Positions 23,496 through 36,180 are shown, counted from the first letter of the stretch. The stretch is DNA of 64,000 bases from Artocarpus heterophyllus (GCA_025403435.1 CM046327.1:12702218-12766217); one strand, 5' to 3'. A program made the numbers and translations. The notes: generated from the letters alone by a model not told the origin.

Positions 23496-26482
23496 TGTCA
23501 CAACCCGCCTTTTTCGGGCTATGATAAACCTTTTTCTTACTTACTTATTGGCAAAAATTTGGGAAATTTTTTTTTTAATAAATACTTTACATATTCTAGT
23601 CTAACAATTTCTGAAATACAAACATATACTTGTATTTACATAACCACCTTTCCTTTGCAATATAGTTTACCAAACATTACTTTCAAAATGTCTTAAAATA
23701 CAATACAGCGGAAACATACTGCGGCGGAAACCATACCCAGCTGCACACTGTTCATCCTTCCGCCAGCTCATAATAGTTACTCTAACCTTTTCATCGAAAT
23801 ACCTATAGCATGAAATACTTAATAAGCTTATGCCTAGTAAGTCCCATATAAACCCATATGCACATTCAATAAAATGTGTGATCTCATTATGCTTTCTTAT
23901 AATCTTTCTTTATCATTATCATTTCTTATCTTTAACTACGGCCCATATGTTCGTATCATTGCGCACTTAGGTCTACGTAATACCGTGACCATACTATAAT
24001 CCTTAAACTCCCCTCGAGTCAAGAGTCTTTACGACACTTTTCTTAACTTTTTGGTGATTTGTTTACCAATTCACTTATTATGGTTATCATACCATGCATG
24101 AAGTGATGTTCACATGTTATTCATAACATAAAAGCTCTTGTACGACATAGTATACACAAGTACATACTTTACATACACACCGATACACATTAATATATGC
24201 ACAAGTATATGGCATAATGTACTCACAGGTATACATTATCATATACACTCAGGTACATGTCATAATATACACTCAGGTATATATTCCATATAGTCACAAG
24301 CATACATCTTCATATTTATAAATACTCATGTCATTGCATACACACAAGTATACACCTTGATATACACACAGGTATACATATACACATTTTGCACTCTACG
24401 CCTACAATTTCAAAATGTAGGTGGGATGGGTACTTACTATATTCGAATGTCGGGCAACTCAACCTCGATTTCCTTTCTCCTAGACTCCTAGGATCCTCTT
24501 GGCCAATTACAAAGTCATTAGTTAAATTCCACTGTTTCGATACAAAACATCTGTTAATTAATGAATTGAGTTGCATCACTATATACAACTCCAAGAACCA
24601 CTGGTTTTCTTATTTCTATCTAACTCTACCCTATCGTTTCTAACTGAAGGGTGGGAACCTTTTTAACCATTCTTTTTCTATTTGGAACGTTTTAGAGCGG
24701 TTCAGGTTATTTAGGCAAAAATGACTATTTTGCCCTCCGTAGGTCCACTAACCTACCCGAGCTTGATTTCATTATTCTTACGAAAATAACCACATACTAA
24801 TTTTAAATTAACACCCTAGTGGGTCAGATCTCCTTATTTCTCATTTATGCCCCATTTCCATAAAACTTTACGGTTTAGTCCCTGAACCGAAAATTTTGAC
24901 GATTTTGTCCCCGAGATTAAAATTTATCTCTTCACATCAAAATGCCCTGTTTTTCAAAAGGAACATTTTTACTCAAAGTACCGTACCCTAAATTATTTTG
25001 AAAAATGATGTTTTTGCCATTTTAACATTTTTTTCACTTTTAGCAATTTCTTCAAAAATTAATATCTCATAAACGGTTGAGATTTTGGACAAACTGTTGG
25101 CTATGCTTAACAGTTTTTTCGAGATCTACAACTTTTGTGTTTTAACTTTTTCCAAAATCTCATTGTACAGGGGTGTTTTTGGGCGTTTTTCAAATCTGCC
25201 GAGGGAAAACTTTTTCTTTCAATTTAGTCCTTAGGGTATTTTTGTAAAAACCTGTTTTGAAACTGTAAATCTACCCCTACATAGACAGGTTCAACCTTTG
25301 TTTGAATCATTCCCATGTCTAAACATCATTTTTGAAAAACTAACTCTAAAATTGCAAAAATACAGTTTTTATAAAATACCACTTTTCAATATTTAAATCT
25401 TAATTTTACCATATCAACATACCATACATCAAGTATCCATGATATTTTACCAAATATGCTCAAGACCCGTGCACTTCAAAAAGGAAAAAAAATCAAAACA
25501 AAAATCACAATAATTTTTCAAAACTTACCTCAAATAGCACTTTTTGATTTCTAGCTTCCAAAGCACTTTGAAACTCCTTCTTAAACATTATTTTCATGCA
25601 AAAACACCATAGATTAGCTCCCTTTCTTTTCCCCCAAGAAAAAACCTTAAAAACCCTTAAAAAGTTTAGGTTTTTAACTTAAAACTTGTAAAATTTCCTT
25701 GAATCTTGCCTCTTGAACTTAAGTGGGGCTGTTTTTGTAAAGTTTTGGGCTATACAAAATTTTTGAAAGCCTTCTCTAATGGCTCCGAAGCTAGAGGAAG
25801 AAGAAGGAAGAAAATTTTGGATAAAATCACATTAAATGTTTCCTTATCTCTCTTTGATGACTCATGGTAATCCATGAGTATACCCCTAGGTGGCACAAGG
25901 TGATTGGGTCACCTTTCTAGACATGTGGCCCAATAGAAAGCCAAGGAGTGTCCACTTTGTGGAGTTAAAAATTTATACTATGTAATTTTTCACCGCCCAG
26001 TATTTTTCCTATACTGTCATGGTCAAATCAGTGCCATCTCATATCCTTAGACTGTATAAACTATTTTCCTTACCTTCGGTTCACTTTTAGAGGCCAAACG
26101 TAACTTTTTTCATATCTGTGTTTTCACTTAGCAGTATACTTATATTGCATCAGCCTCTTTCTTACACTGGGTTAGGTCTCGGTGGACTCTATATCATATT
26201 TGTATTCTAAGTACCTATGTGTTTGTATCACAATTTTACAATTAATTGTGATATAAAATTCATTTTATGGATATTATTTACAAATTTTTTGAGTAATTAA
26301 ACTCATAAAATCTGTATTAAAAATATCTAACATTGCATCACATTACAGTGAAATTTCTATTTAATACGGCTTATTATTTATATTTTTGTAATTTTACAAA
26401 AATTACAATTTTTAAGGATAAATTCATTAATTAAACCCAATTAAATATTAGTTTTTATTAATGAATTTTCCTGGTCATTACA
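23496..26482 (-). repeat. Chromovirus 5' LTR
   Basis: It aligns along its whole length with the LTR at 14412, starting TGTCACAACCCG in forward view and ending GGTCATTACA. The tandem array is shorter (about two units at 24236-24284). Donor-like G|GTAAGT lies at 25528-25523, the hairpin at 23836-23823, and acceptor-like TATAG|GT with AG at 23804-23803. This is the LTR from which the element would have been transcribed. Confidence 0.95.
23823..23836 (-). promoter_or_regulatory. LTR hairpin TAGGC-ATAA-GCTTA
   Basis: Minus strand: CTTAC, TAGGC, loop ATAA, GCTTA. Compared with the other LTR (TGGGT-GTAA-GCTTA) two stem positions on the left arm differ, yet all five pairs are possible in both. The acceptor-like site follows 20-30 bases later. 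Confidence 0.55.
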
Positions 26483-26487
26483 AGAAT

Positions 26488-26940
26488 AACAATATGATAG
26501 TCCTAGGAATATACTATACTAGATTATCAAGAAACTAAATTATAAAATAAATACCAGTATTGATGGAAGCAACTGTCGGTTCTTTTGTGGAATTACTATA
26601 ATGATAGATGAACGGGTTATTGCCTTCCTCAATCAGATTACCTTAATTTTTCAATGGGTTCTTTTTCTCTAGATGGGGAGAGGAAAAAGCTGTAGAATAA
26701 TTTGATATCTTGGGGACTATAACCTATAATGCCTTTATATACTTTTCTACTAGAGTCCTATTAAATCTAGTTAGATCAGTATTGGTTATCTATTTTTTAA
26801 ACTCATACTTGATTAGTAGCCCATGGACTTTTCATAATTAGACCACTTAAAATAGCCTACTATAATTAAATAGCCATAATATAATTGTTATATTTAACAT
26901 CTTGTTCGCATCAATCATGCGAAATGTAATTTTCCTGACA
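26488..26940 (-). repeat. Copia A 5' LTR, right piece
   Basis: After the chromovirus duplication AGAAT (26483-26487) the Copia LTR resumes at AACAATATGATAG and continues to TTTTCCTGACA. It matches 6680-7124 with point differences and small indels. Together with 14362-14411 it restores an LTR of about 500 bp, the same as the intact copy. Confidence 0.9.
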
Positions 26941-27804
26941 AGTTTACCAATTCATACTGTGAAATTCAATAGCCAATTATGATTGATAGAAATAATATAA
27001 TCTCTGTAAAAAAAGAAAGAAATTTAATAATATAACAATTAGTAAATGATTAACAGAGACAAGGAATTAAAAAATAGTCTATGAGAGAGCGATGTATGAT
27101 CCATTTCTAAGTAAAGCATATATATATATATATAAACATGATATTGGTAAGAATATGATCTAAAAGTTAGGTAATTGAATATATAGCATAAAAGCAAGAA
27201 TATATGCACTTCTTTATCACAAAAATTATGAAAAGATATGCAAACGGCATCGAGGAAAAGAAGTGCTAAATAAAACAATCAGGTACTACGAAAAATACAC
27301 TAGTTGGAAGTGAGCAAGTCTTATTTGACAGATACTATAAGCAACAATATCCTTGCCTAAAATTTTTCCTGCAAAGAAAGGTTAGAAGTCGTGTATAATG
27401 TGTTATGAAATAAAGCAGAACATAAAGAAAGACTTATAGAACAAGAGAGAAAGCACAAGACAAAATGTATGATAAAAGCAACTTTTTATTCTTTAAACTG
27501 TGAAAGATGAAAATGCAATTCTACCATAACCTCTATTTTATAAGGCAAAAATCATAAGTAGAGATAATAAGAATAGACATAATTTTCCCTAAAAGAAAAA
27601 AAATGACATAACTTAAATAACTTAATGCAAAATTAAGACAGAAACTATGCATAGATAGAATCCAATATTAATAGGGAGCTATATATGGGAAGATAAGTTC
27701 TAAATGTGAGTCGTGATTTGAAATAAAATTTTACAGGTAAGGTATGAAATGCCAAGACCATAATAATATTTTGTGAGTATTCACTTTTAAAATTAAAGGT
27801 CTTT

Positions 27805-27807
<3 letters not shown>

Positions 27808-27837
<30 letters not shown>
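27808..27837. repeat. CT dinucleotide microsatellite
   Basis: About 15 uninterrupted CT units precede the sequence TAGGGCCGGAATC. A plain simple-sequence repeat. Confidence 0.95.
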
Positions 27838-27839
<2 letters not shown>

Positions 27840-28660
27840 GGGCCGGAATCTTGCAGCAGTGCATTGCCAATTCTCAAATTCCAGTCCTTAAAGATGGAAC
27901 ACTGAGTTCCATATTAAAATCTAGAGGTCGGTGTGATCTTGTAGAGGCGTTGAGTTTTTAGCAAGGTGGATGACAGGGTCCATGGCAATTACCGATCATC
28001 TCTTTTGGATGCATCGTCATTTCGTTGACCTCCCGTTTCTTTGCATTTGATTCACATGGCATGGTGGTGCTCCTCTACTGTGGTTCATGCTCTTCATGGC
28101 TCTATGATTCCTAGCTTCTTTTGTGGTGTGAATCAGCTTATCTTTTATTGATCTTCTTATGTTGCTCGTGTGGTGTTTTTGATTTGTGGTAGATAGTTAT
28201 GTTAAAGAAAAGCGATGCTGTTTCATCCTCGTAATTTTTATGTTTTGAGATTTTGTTATTATTTCGAGTCTATAATAATAGCGGTGGTTTCCCACCTTCT
28301 AAGCTTTCTTTTGTGGTCCACTAAATTATCTCCTGGTAGCATTTGGTTCTATGAACTTGTGTTTATACAGAGTTGATGGTTGTCTTATGCTATTGGTTAC
28401 TGGCTCCCAATCAGTCTAAAGACTTCATCAATTGTAAATGTCTTATCAAAACGAGCTTTATGTGTACTCGATTATTGGTGGTGTGTCAAGGAATTTTCCT
28501 TTGCCGAGCCTTGGCATACATTTTTCTCCCTAAGGTTTATTTAATTTTAATGATAGATCCGATTATAGTTAAGGCTTTTATCTCATAAGGTGGGATCAAC
28601 TATATTAGTGTGTGTATCTTTTGTTGAGTTGAGTAAAATCCACTCTTATAAGAAAAAAAA
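27840..28660 (+). mobile_element. Possible LINE-like 3' fragment
   Basis: A block of more balanced base composition, T/G-rich on the plus strand, ends in TAAAATCCACTCTTATAAG followed by an A-run (28652-28659), as do 3' ends of plant LINEs. There is no recognisable RT, and no clear target duplication was found. It could equally be an old gene or LTR fragment. Confidence 0.25.
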
Positions 28661-30455
28661 TTTGTGAAATACCAACTAGTGGATGCCTCACAAACTTGAC
28701 GCACAACATAGTTTAATTTGTGGGCTTAGATTATTTGTCATAGCTAGAGTACTCTAGCTTGAAAGATTACTGTACTAATTAATGCCAATGCTAATAGAAA
28801 CACAGGTATGAAGAAGTCAAGTAATCTTAAGAGTCAATCCACTGATTGTTCTGTAATTGCTGGAGTTATTAAGAAAGATATACGTTAACACATGTTTGGA
28901 TTAGTTGATAAGTACTTGTATTTTCCTATTTTGGGATTGTTGAGGAGCTTCCAAGAAATTTTCATTTTGATTGCCATAATTTTCTAGAGGATTTTTGAAA
29001 TAAAATAGTAAAGGTAGGAATGGGGGACCTTTCACTTTCAACTTTTTTGAAGTATTAATTTGGTAAGTGTCCTTTTTTTTGGTGGGGTAGATGACAATGA
29101 AAGGCTATGAAAAATATATATGTATGTGTGACTTGTCAAAGCTACATTTGAAAATAAATAAAATAATAAAATAAATTAAAGATTACAAAAGGTTTAATAG
29201 ATGGATCACTTGGGTCTCCCATCCAATGCTGTCTTAATCAACTTAGCCGTATCCTACTTAAGCCGAGCAGGCAGAGCCTCTTAAGCCGCGACATGAGTTA
29301 TACTTTCAAGCCGTAGTTCTAGCTAGAAGACAAGTGTACCGTCCTTCTCGTTAGGCAAGCAGTCCAAACAGAGCGTCCTTATTGTACCCTTTGGTTAGTG
29401 TTTGGTTTAAAACGAGTAGTTTAAAAAAGTGTGGTCTGAAAATTGAGGTCAAAATCTTAAAATTAAAAGGGAGATATTCTTAAATTTAGGGAGAATTTTG
29501 AGTTCAAATTATAAAATTAATATTTGAAATGGATTTCTAACTTTGTATCCTTAATGTCTGCTCATATAAAAATTTGAGTTTGAAACTCATGAAACAATGA
29601 AATAAATGCCTCAAATATTACCACTTTATTAAATATCTAAATTCAGGAACGCACTTTATTTGAAAAGAGCACAAAAAAGGCAAAATTATACCACACGAAG
29701 CTAATTAATAATTATTTTTCTTTGAATAAGATCGGACTGAAAAGATATACGGCAAAGGAAACCAAAAAAAAAAAAAAAAAAAAGAAGGCCAAAACAAAGA
29801 GATTAATAATTTGTAAGTTTTTTTTTTTCTGAATTCCAACAGTCATTTATATGCTTTGCCATTTTCTTTAATATGTTCTCAGAGTATGACTCTTCAATTC
29901 TGATTCTAATTATTCTGATATTGTTTTATAATTTATAAATCATTGAATTACTTATTCGAGAAAGCACAGGAACTACGTGAACTGGTTAATCGAGTATATC
30001 TTTTTCAGCCTGATTTCTTATAAGAGTTTCTTTAAAAATAGAAAGTGACAAAAAGTGGTATTCATAAGACCAGATTTTACGGGGACATCTTATTATAGAG
30101 GCCCATATAATCCAATAATTGTGATAGTTAAATCAAATTATGGAACGAAACAGTACAGTTATGTGACGTACTTCGTAACTCCCATTTATTTTTTTTTTTC
30201 CATATTAATAATAGCTCTTTTCTTTTTTCATTCAATTACTTGTGTCATTGTCATCTTATTTGTACACGTACTGTAGATTGAAACCCTTCTGGGGACACCT
30301 GATTTTGAAAACCGTGTGCTATGCAAGCACGACGATAAATATTCTTCTCCAATTAAGTACAAGTACCTTGACTTCGTTGTTGTGTATATATAATTTTTGA
30401 AGTGTTATTGTATATTTTTAAAATCAACGTTATAGTAAATACGATATACATATAT

Positions 30456-30655
30456 TGTTGAATAACGCAGGTTGTCCATATACACCGACATTACCAGTTG
30501 ATTCTTCATATTACTACTTCAACTCATTACAAACCATACCATATACACTATTCTATATATCTCATGTGTCCCATGTGTGTAACAACTCATTATTATCTTT
30601 CTTTTATCTATAAATAAATAATCTTGTATCATTCTTACTCAAGAAATGTAATGAA
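30456..30655 (+). repeat. Copia D 5' LTR
   Basis: It starts TGTTGAATAACGCAGG and runs to just before the primer-binding site, about 200 bp. CTATAAATAAATAA at 30607-30620 resembles a TATA element. The 3' end (…GTAATGAACC) is not a clean CA, so the boundary is approximate. Confidence 0.7.
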
Positions 30656-30658
30656 CCA

Positions 30659-30670
30659 TGGTATCAGAGC
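30659..30670 (+). other. Copia D primer-binding site
   Basis: TGGTATCAGAGC, an exact initiator-tRNA-Met complement, lies directly after the short LTR and before A/C-rich leader sequence. It establishes plus orientation. Confidence 0.9.
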
Positions 30671-31270
30671 TAAACGCTCCTAAAAACCAAAACCTTGTTT
30701 TCCTTCTTTAAACCATCATTGCAACTATCCTTTCAAAACCCAAAAAAAAAAAAAAAGGACCAAATAAGCCCTCACAAAATAGCCCACAAAATTCATTAAA
30801 AACACAGTTTATTGAACTGTGCTACTTGACTCAAAAAACGAATTTGTTCCCAGCCGTTTCAAGCTCGAAAGTCCACAATATTAAGCTTTTCAGAATCTTC
30901 TGAGCAATCTGAAAGTTTTGCCACTGCTAAAAAAGGTTGCACACCCGCGTACACGTCACATTGAAAAGCCACGCTCCGACACACGCACTTCACGTGCTAG
31001 CTGAAGGATTGAAGATGATAAAAATGACACATTGTTTCTTCTTCAAAAACAAAAAACAGTGTGTCATTTCACTAGTGAAAACTGCTCTTAACACATCAAA
31101 ACAACATGTCCTTTTTTTACCCGATTCAGTCAAAACCACCGCTTTGACCCACCGGTTCACCACTTTTTTGGTTGGTTCCTATCCAGTTCAAACTGGTTCT
31201 AAAAAGCTCACGATAAGAGCTTTCCAAATCTTTCATCCAACTATCAACCTACTGTCTATGAAAGCAAAAC

Positions 31271-32158
31271 ATGGCAGAATCATCATCATAAGAGAAGCCG
31301 ACTCCTGTAATTGTTCAATCTGAAGTCCTTTTTAATGCCGAAATCATCTTTACTGAGACAAACTATGATTTTTGGTCTCAAATAACAGCGATGCACGTGG
31401 CTGAGAGAGAGAGAGAGAGAGAGAGAGATTTTCTTATATCCGTGGCAAAACACCACCACCCAAGGAATCATCAAAGGAATACAAGAAGTGGTACGCTGAA
31501 AATCAAAAAATGAAAAGGTGGTTGCTCTTATCAATGCCTTCAGAAATTATGAAGCGGTATGTATGCATTCCCATGGCCTGAGAAATTTGGAGCGCATTGT
31601 CAAAAGCCTTCTATGATGGAAGTGATAAATTGTAGATTTTCTACCTGAATCAAAAGGACTTTAGACGGAAGGTCACTCTCTGAGTACTATAGAGAATTGA
31701 CAGAAATACTTTGAGAACTTGATCATTGTGATAATGTAGCTATGCATGATCCCAATGATGTTACATTTTACAAAAAGTCTTTTAAAAGACTAAGAGTACA
31801 TATTTTTCTTGCTGGGTTAGGCAAAGAGTTCAAACAAGTTTGTGGAGAGATTCTACAAAAAGACACCATCCTTGATTTGGAGGAGTGTTACTCTCGAATT
31901 TGACAAAAGGCCATACGAAGGATCACTCTAAAGGAGAAAACCGAAGACTTTGATACTTCTACCATGGTGGCTCGAATGCAACTTACCTAGAATCAGCAGA
32001 ATCAAAAGAAACCGGTTCATAAGTCCTTTATCCAGTGCATTCATTGACGAAAAAGGGTCATACTAAAGATCAATGCTTTGAAATCAGTCAAATATCTAGA
32101 TTGGTGGGATACTCGAAGAAAGAACCACAAGCAGGGATCCACAGCCACAATTGCGGAG
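31271..32158 (+). pseudogene. Copia D gag
   Basis: Starting at ATG 31271 (MAESSS, then stop), the frame reads FTETNYDFWSQITAMHVAE and then enters a GA microsatellite. Later pieces give MKRWLLLSMPSEIMKRY- and FYKKSFKRLRVHIFLAGLGK-like text, ILDLEECYSRI, and near 32035-32110 a degenerate zinc-knuckle region (GHTKDQCFEISQ) followed by DWWDTRRKNH. This is the gag type of plant Copia elements with a CFELVGYPEWW-like motif. Frameshifts and stops are frequent. Confidence 0.85.
31402..31428. repeat. GA microsatellite inside Copia gag
   Basis: About 13 GA units lie immediately after the codons for MHVAE. In relatives the text continues REKLG-like, so the array probably grew from a short GAGAGA seed. 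In frame it encodes alternating Arg-Glu. Confidence 0.9.
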
Positions 32159-34749
32159 TGTGACACATGTATTCTCTTAATGGGTATTAAGGTAATTAAA
32201 TTGATTTTTAGTGTGCCAATTAAAAATTTGTTTCATTTAAAATCCATTTCACAATATTTATTTTTATCTATTTTTAAATTTTCTAAAATTCTCCTATACT
32301 TATTTAGTATGTTTACTAAAAAGTCTTAGAATTTCTAATAAATTTCAAAAATGTCATTTTGGCATTATGTGGGCTAAAGTCTCCAGAGGAGACATGAGGA
32401 TATCTTTCTCAACTACTCTTGACCCTCATTTTCTTTATTTCCTCCGTGACATGCTCCAACATGTCTCCTCCATAATTGCTTCTATCACTTCTCTTTAAAG
32501 ACTTCATCTTTTCTTCCTATTTCTTCAATGGTTTCCACACTCTTCTTCTCATTTTTTTGTTGAAGCAAAATACTTAAAGAACTTCTTCAAGGCCAAAATG
32601 ACATTTTTTTGTTCTCATTTTCTTCCACTGTTTACACACTCTTCTTCTCATTTTTTGTTAAAGCAAATACTTAGAGACCTTCTCCAACATGTCTCCTCCA
32701 TAATTGCTTCTATCACTTCTCTTCAAAGACTTCATCTTTTCTTTCTTTTTCTTCCACGGTTTCCACACTCTTCTTCTCATTTTTTTGTTGAAACAAAATA
32801 CTTAGAGAACTTCTTCAAGGCAGCCATAAAAATCAGTCAGCATCACCTCCATTTGAGCAAGAATTTCAACCATACCGAAGTCAAAGAACCTGTTTTGAAG
32901 TCATTTCAAGCTTCCAACTAGCCATAATCCGATGTTAGAATCTTATGAACAAATTTAGTCTTTCATTTATAAATTTTTTTTAATACTCAAGGATTATTCA
33001 AATTTGCATTCTTAAACCTAAGTATATGTTTTGTCGCTATTTTGGAGCATATGTATAAAGTCTAAGTATATATGCCATAGACAAAAAATTTATATTGTTA
33101 AACTTTGTAATACCTCTATGGGCAGTGGCTCTTTCTTGAAATTCTGGGATTAAATGAAAATGAATTTTGTAAATTGGTTTTAATATTTAAAAAGTAGGAC
33201 ATCCTAAGCTTTCTAACGAGCTACCATAAGCCTAGATCGGAGTTGTATTTTATTTTCTATGAATTTTTCAATTTTCAGATTAGAAACTAGTAAACCTGTC
33301 AATTTGCCATGGTATACTAGTTGCTAACCTGAACCAAGAACCCATCTTTGCTCACCACATAATTCCTTAATGAATTGCAACCTTTCCAATATAATCTTAA
33401 GTGATTGATGAATCTTATTAGGGACTAAAACATATAGATTACTTGTTTACATTTTATATTGCGTTAAGACAAAAATTGTTTACTGTGGTATTCAAAAGAG
33501 ATTTGCATAAAAGCTTTAATGACACACTAGTAATATAGATTTCCACATGATTTATTTATGAATGTGGTTGTATGTTGTGCTTTAGTTTTAATTGTCCTTA
33601 TACACGTCTTAGGATCAAGGGAGTGTGGAGCTAACGTTAATTGATTCCGGGATTAAAAGATTGTTGATAAGTTTAGAAGGTAGGGATTCTATTACTCATC
33701 TTTTGTAAGGTTTTGGTAAATTAAAATTTTGGTTGCTTTATTATGCAAGATATGTATATGGTATTTTGAATGTATATGATTATATCCATATTATGATGAT
33801 GTAGAACTCATCTTGTATTGACAACGAGGAACATAATGATTTGACACATGTTGTAAATTGAAAAGCATGGTTAGAAAAACTGACTCTATAAATAACGATT
33901 TAATATAAAGGAATGGTGAGACCTGAAGAGGGCGACGGTTACGTCCTTAGGCACGAATACCGTAAAAGGTAAAATAGGGGGAAGGTGATGACGCTTCCTT
34001 GGGTCAAAAGTCTCAAAACACACTGTACAGGAATCGACTTGGTGAGGACTCGGGGCTTGATGTCCCCTCACCGGAACACCCTTGGAATATTTAGAGGATG
34101 ATCAAGAGCGCCCATTTGGGTTTCGATGAATTGAGTGATACTCTATTGAACATGGATACCTAAGAATAATGATGAACTATAATATTTGTATATATGTATA
34201 TGTATGAAACTCGGTAATGATTAACTATGATATCCACGAAATATGATTTTAATAAATCTCATAATCTGGATAATGATAAGTATTAACTAACCATGCAGGT
34301 TTTAATGTGGTAATGATAAAAACCTAAAGGTGAGTAATGGTTTTCCCTACTGAGCATATTGTTGCCCATTCACTTATATTTTCATCTTTTCAAGACTCAC
34401 TAAGTGTGAGGTGGCTACGAAAAAAATAGTTAAGGAAGCTATGTAGCTATATTACGTTGGGACTGCTTCAATTGCTAAGAATGTTCTTCATGATAATGTA
34501 AGCATCAATTGTTACTTTCTGTGACTGTATTAAAATGCGTTAAAGGTTGAAAGGACGATGACGATAATTTATATTATTAAATTTAAGGTGCTACATTAAA
34601 CTATGGTTTAATTGTCGTTTATATTTTTATTTTTGATTTGAAAGTTTTCATTTAAGCCCCGGGCAACTTTATTTTTTGAGGTTTTCTTTTATTTTTTATT
34701 TTTATTTTAATTTATTAAAAACTATTAACCCCCATATAGGGGCGTTACA
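32159..34749 (+). mobile_element. Solo LTR (about 2.6 kb) inside Copia D
   Basis: The segment starts TGTGACACATG and ends GGGGCGTTACA. Copia coding breaks off at 32158 and resumes at 34750. Flanks GCGGAG (32153-32158) and GCTGAG (34750-34755) may be a target duplication with one mismatch. No primer-binding site, polypurine tract or coding domain occurs inside. A CTACTGAGC element at 34348-34355 about 400 bp from the right end is similar to hairpins of other LTRs, though its pairing arm (GCCCA) has one mismatch. Orientation plus is inferred from that. Confidence 0.7.
32452..32825. repeat. 228-bp tandem duplication in solo LTR
   Basis: ATGTCTCCTCCATAATTGCT occurs at 32461 and again at 32689, and the following text (CTTCTATCACTTCTCTT, TTCTTCTCATTTTTTTG) repeats in register. 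Shorter related segments lie within the unit (near 32640-32680). Confidence 0.85.
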
Positions 34750-35440
34750 GCTGAGACAAAGCTAGATGCGGATCTCATTGAAAGTTCATCAGCACTAATT
34801 GCAACCTCCAAAAATATAGGTAAGGCTCCAAAAACTTCAACACCTATTATTAATAGTACATGGATGATTGATTCTAGTGCAAATGACTATATGACTTTTG
34901 ATTCTAGACAAGTTTCTCCCTTAAAGTTGTCCTTGCAAAAAAATATATATTTCCACTGCCAATGGCACCTCAACCTTGGTTATTGGGTAGAATCTTTATC
35001 ACTTACTAATACATTAAAATTAGATTCTATATTAGATGTTCCTTCATTAAATTATAATATTTTATCTATTTCACATATAGCCACTACCTTATCTTGTGTT
35101 GCAATATTTTGGCCTAATCACTATGAATTTAAGGACATCCGGACAAGGTAAACGATTGATTATGGTATTAGACAAGGGAACTTTATTACCTGGACTTGGC
35201 ATTAACACACTCTGACAAGTGAGGTTCAGCTTTAATAGTAGACAAGTTCAGGGAAAAGAAGAAATTAGAAATCCAGTTATGGCATAGGCATCTAGTTCAT
35301 GCATCATTTAGTTATCTCAAAAAATTGTTTTCCGATTGATTTACAAACCTTGATATTTCTAGTTTAAGTGTGATGTTTGTGAACTGGAAAAAAGTCATAG
35401 GACATCTTTCCTATTAATCTTGTATAAAAGTCTAGTTCCT
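34750..35440 (+). pseudogene. Copia D protease and GAG-pre-integrase
   Basis: After the insertion the plus strand reads DADLIESSSALIATSKN-like text and then WMIDSSANDYMTFDSRQV. DSSA at 34870-34881 corresponds to the protease DSGA with Gly changed to Ser. LDSILDVPSLNYNILSI follows, then a degenerate HRRLGH-type pre-integrase segment (LWHRHLVHASFSYLKK near 35280-35320). Confidence 0.85.
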
Positions 35441-36180
35441 TTTATGGTTATACACTTTGATATATAGGGCCTATCCAAAGTTTCGTCTATTGCAGGGTCA
35501 CGTTGGTTTGTTACATTTATTGATGATTGTAGTAGAATGACTTGGGTTTGTTTAATGAAGTCCAAAAATGAGGTAAACTCATTATTTCAAAGGTTTCATA
35601 AAATGATTGGTAATCAGTTCAATGCACGGATCTAGGCTTTGCATAGTGATAATGGAAGGGAATATAAAAGTTCAGACTTTAACAATATCTGGAATTACAA
35701 GGTATTATCCATCAAACTACTTATGTCGATACACCACAACAAAATGGTGTTGCTAAACGAAACAATCGCCACTTGTTGGAGGTTGTTTGGTCATCATTTG
35801 ATTGAAGCTCATATGCCATTGTCCTATTTGGGGGAAGCACATACCTTTGCAATATACTTGATTAACCAGGTACCTTCTAGTCCTATTGGCTTCTAGACCC
35901 TCTTCTAGGTTCTAAATAAAGCAATTGTTACTCCAAATGTTCCTAATTTATCTCCTCATGTATTTGTTTAGATGGTATTTGTACACCTACATAAACAAGA
36001 CAAGCCAGCTCCTCGAGTACTACATTGTGTTTTTGCAGGGTACACTATGCATCAAAGGAGTATCAATGGTATAATCCTTTGTCAAAGTGAATGCTCGTTA
36101 CCATGGATTTTGTTTTTCATAAATATACGATGTATTTCTTATCTGAGCCTAAATTCAGGAGGAGTATAATGAGTCAGAAA
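35440..36180 (+). pseudogene. Copia D integrase
   Basis: Readable blocks are SRWFVTFIDDCSRMTWVCLM (35500-35560), LHSDNGREYKSSDF (35640) and [19 protein letters not shown] in a shifted frame (35730-35790), which contains the third acidic position as Lys (GVAER-like text reads GVAKR). A later zone gives RVLHCVFAGYTMHQRS. Frames change repeatedly. Confidence 0.85.

Larger units (their letters stand above)
14412..26482 (-). mobile_element. Ty3/Gypsy chromovirus, Tekay/Del-type, minus strand, 12.07 kb
   Basis: A structurally complete element: LTRs at 14412-17507 (3096 bp) and 23496-26482 (2987 bp), both with TG...CA ends, flanked by perfect 5-bp duplications AGAAT (14407-14411 and 26483-26487). 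On the minus strand the order is 5' LTR, primer-binding site (23482-23493), an extra gag-like frame (22553-23341), gag (20966-22105), protease, RT, RNase H, integrase, chromodomain, polypurine tract, 3' LTR. Long LTRs, domain order, the C-terminal chromodomain and the pol end overlapping FSRTKIFK-like text before the polypurine tract suggest Tekay/Del. Nonsense codons and frameshifts make it inactive. LTR divergence is clearly visible, so insertion is not recent. Confidence 0.95.
6626..26940 (-). mobile_element. Ty1/Copia element A, minus strand, split by two insertions
   Basis: Two LTRs of about 500 bp bracket the element: 6626-7124, and 14362-14411 continued at 26488-26940. The internal region on the minus strand runs gag (zinc knuckle near 12700), protease (12614), integrase (11590-12040) and RT (10680-10870 and 8190-8390). 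A solo Gypsy LTR (8397-10672) interrupts the RT, and a full chromovirus (14412-26482) interrupts the 5' LTR. Primer-binding site and polypurine tract lie in their expected places. The flanks GATTT (6621-6625) and AGTTT (26941-26945) do not form a clean target-site duplication. Stops throughout make it non-autonomous. Confidence 0.9.
26941..30455. other. Intergenic stretch, mostly unassigned
   Basis: No protein family is recognisable on either strand. It contains a TA run (27118-27134), a CT microsatellite (27808-27837), a possible non-LTR fragment (27840-28660) and an A-run near 29765-29782. A less AT-rich patch at 29200-29400 (GTCTCCCATCC...) was inspected for 5S rRNA or tRNA similarity without a convincing match. 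Confidence 0.5.

Noticed and set aside
29190..29400. 5S rRNA or 5S-derived SINE
   Set aside because: TCTCCCATCC and neighbouring words recall the reverse complement of plant 5S, but the control-box regions do not align further.
30937..31323. 128-codon plus-strand frame in Copia D leader
   Set aside because: It overlaps the gag start in another frame and has no domain; it is leader sequence.
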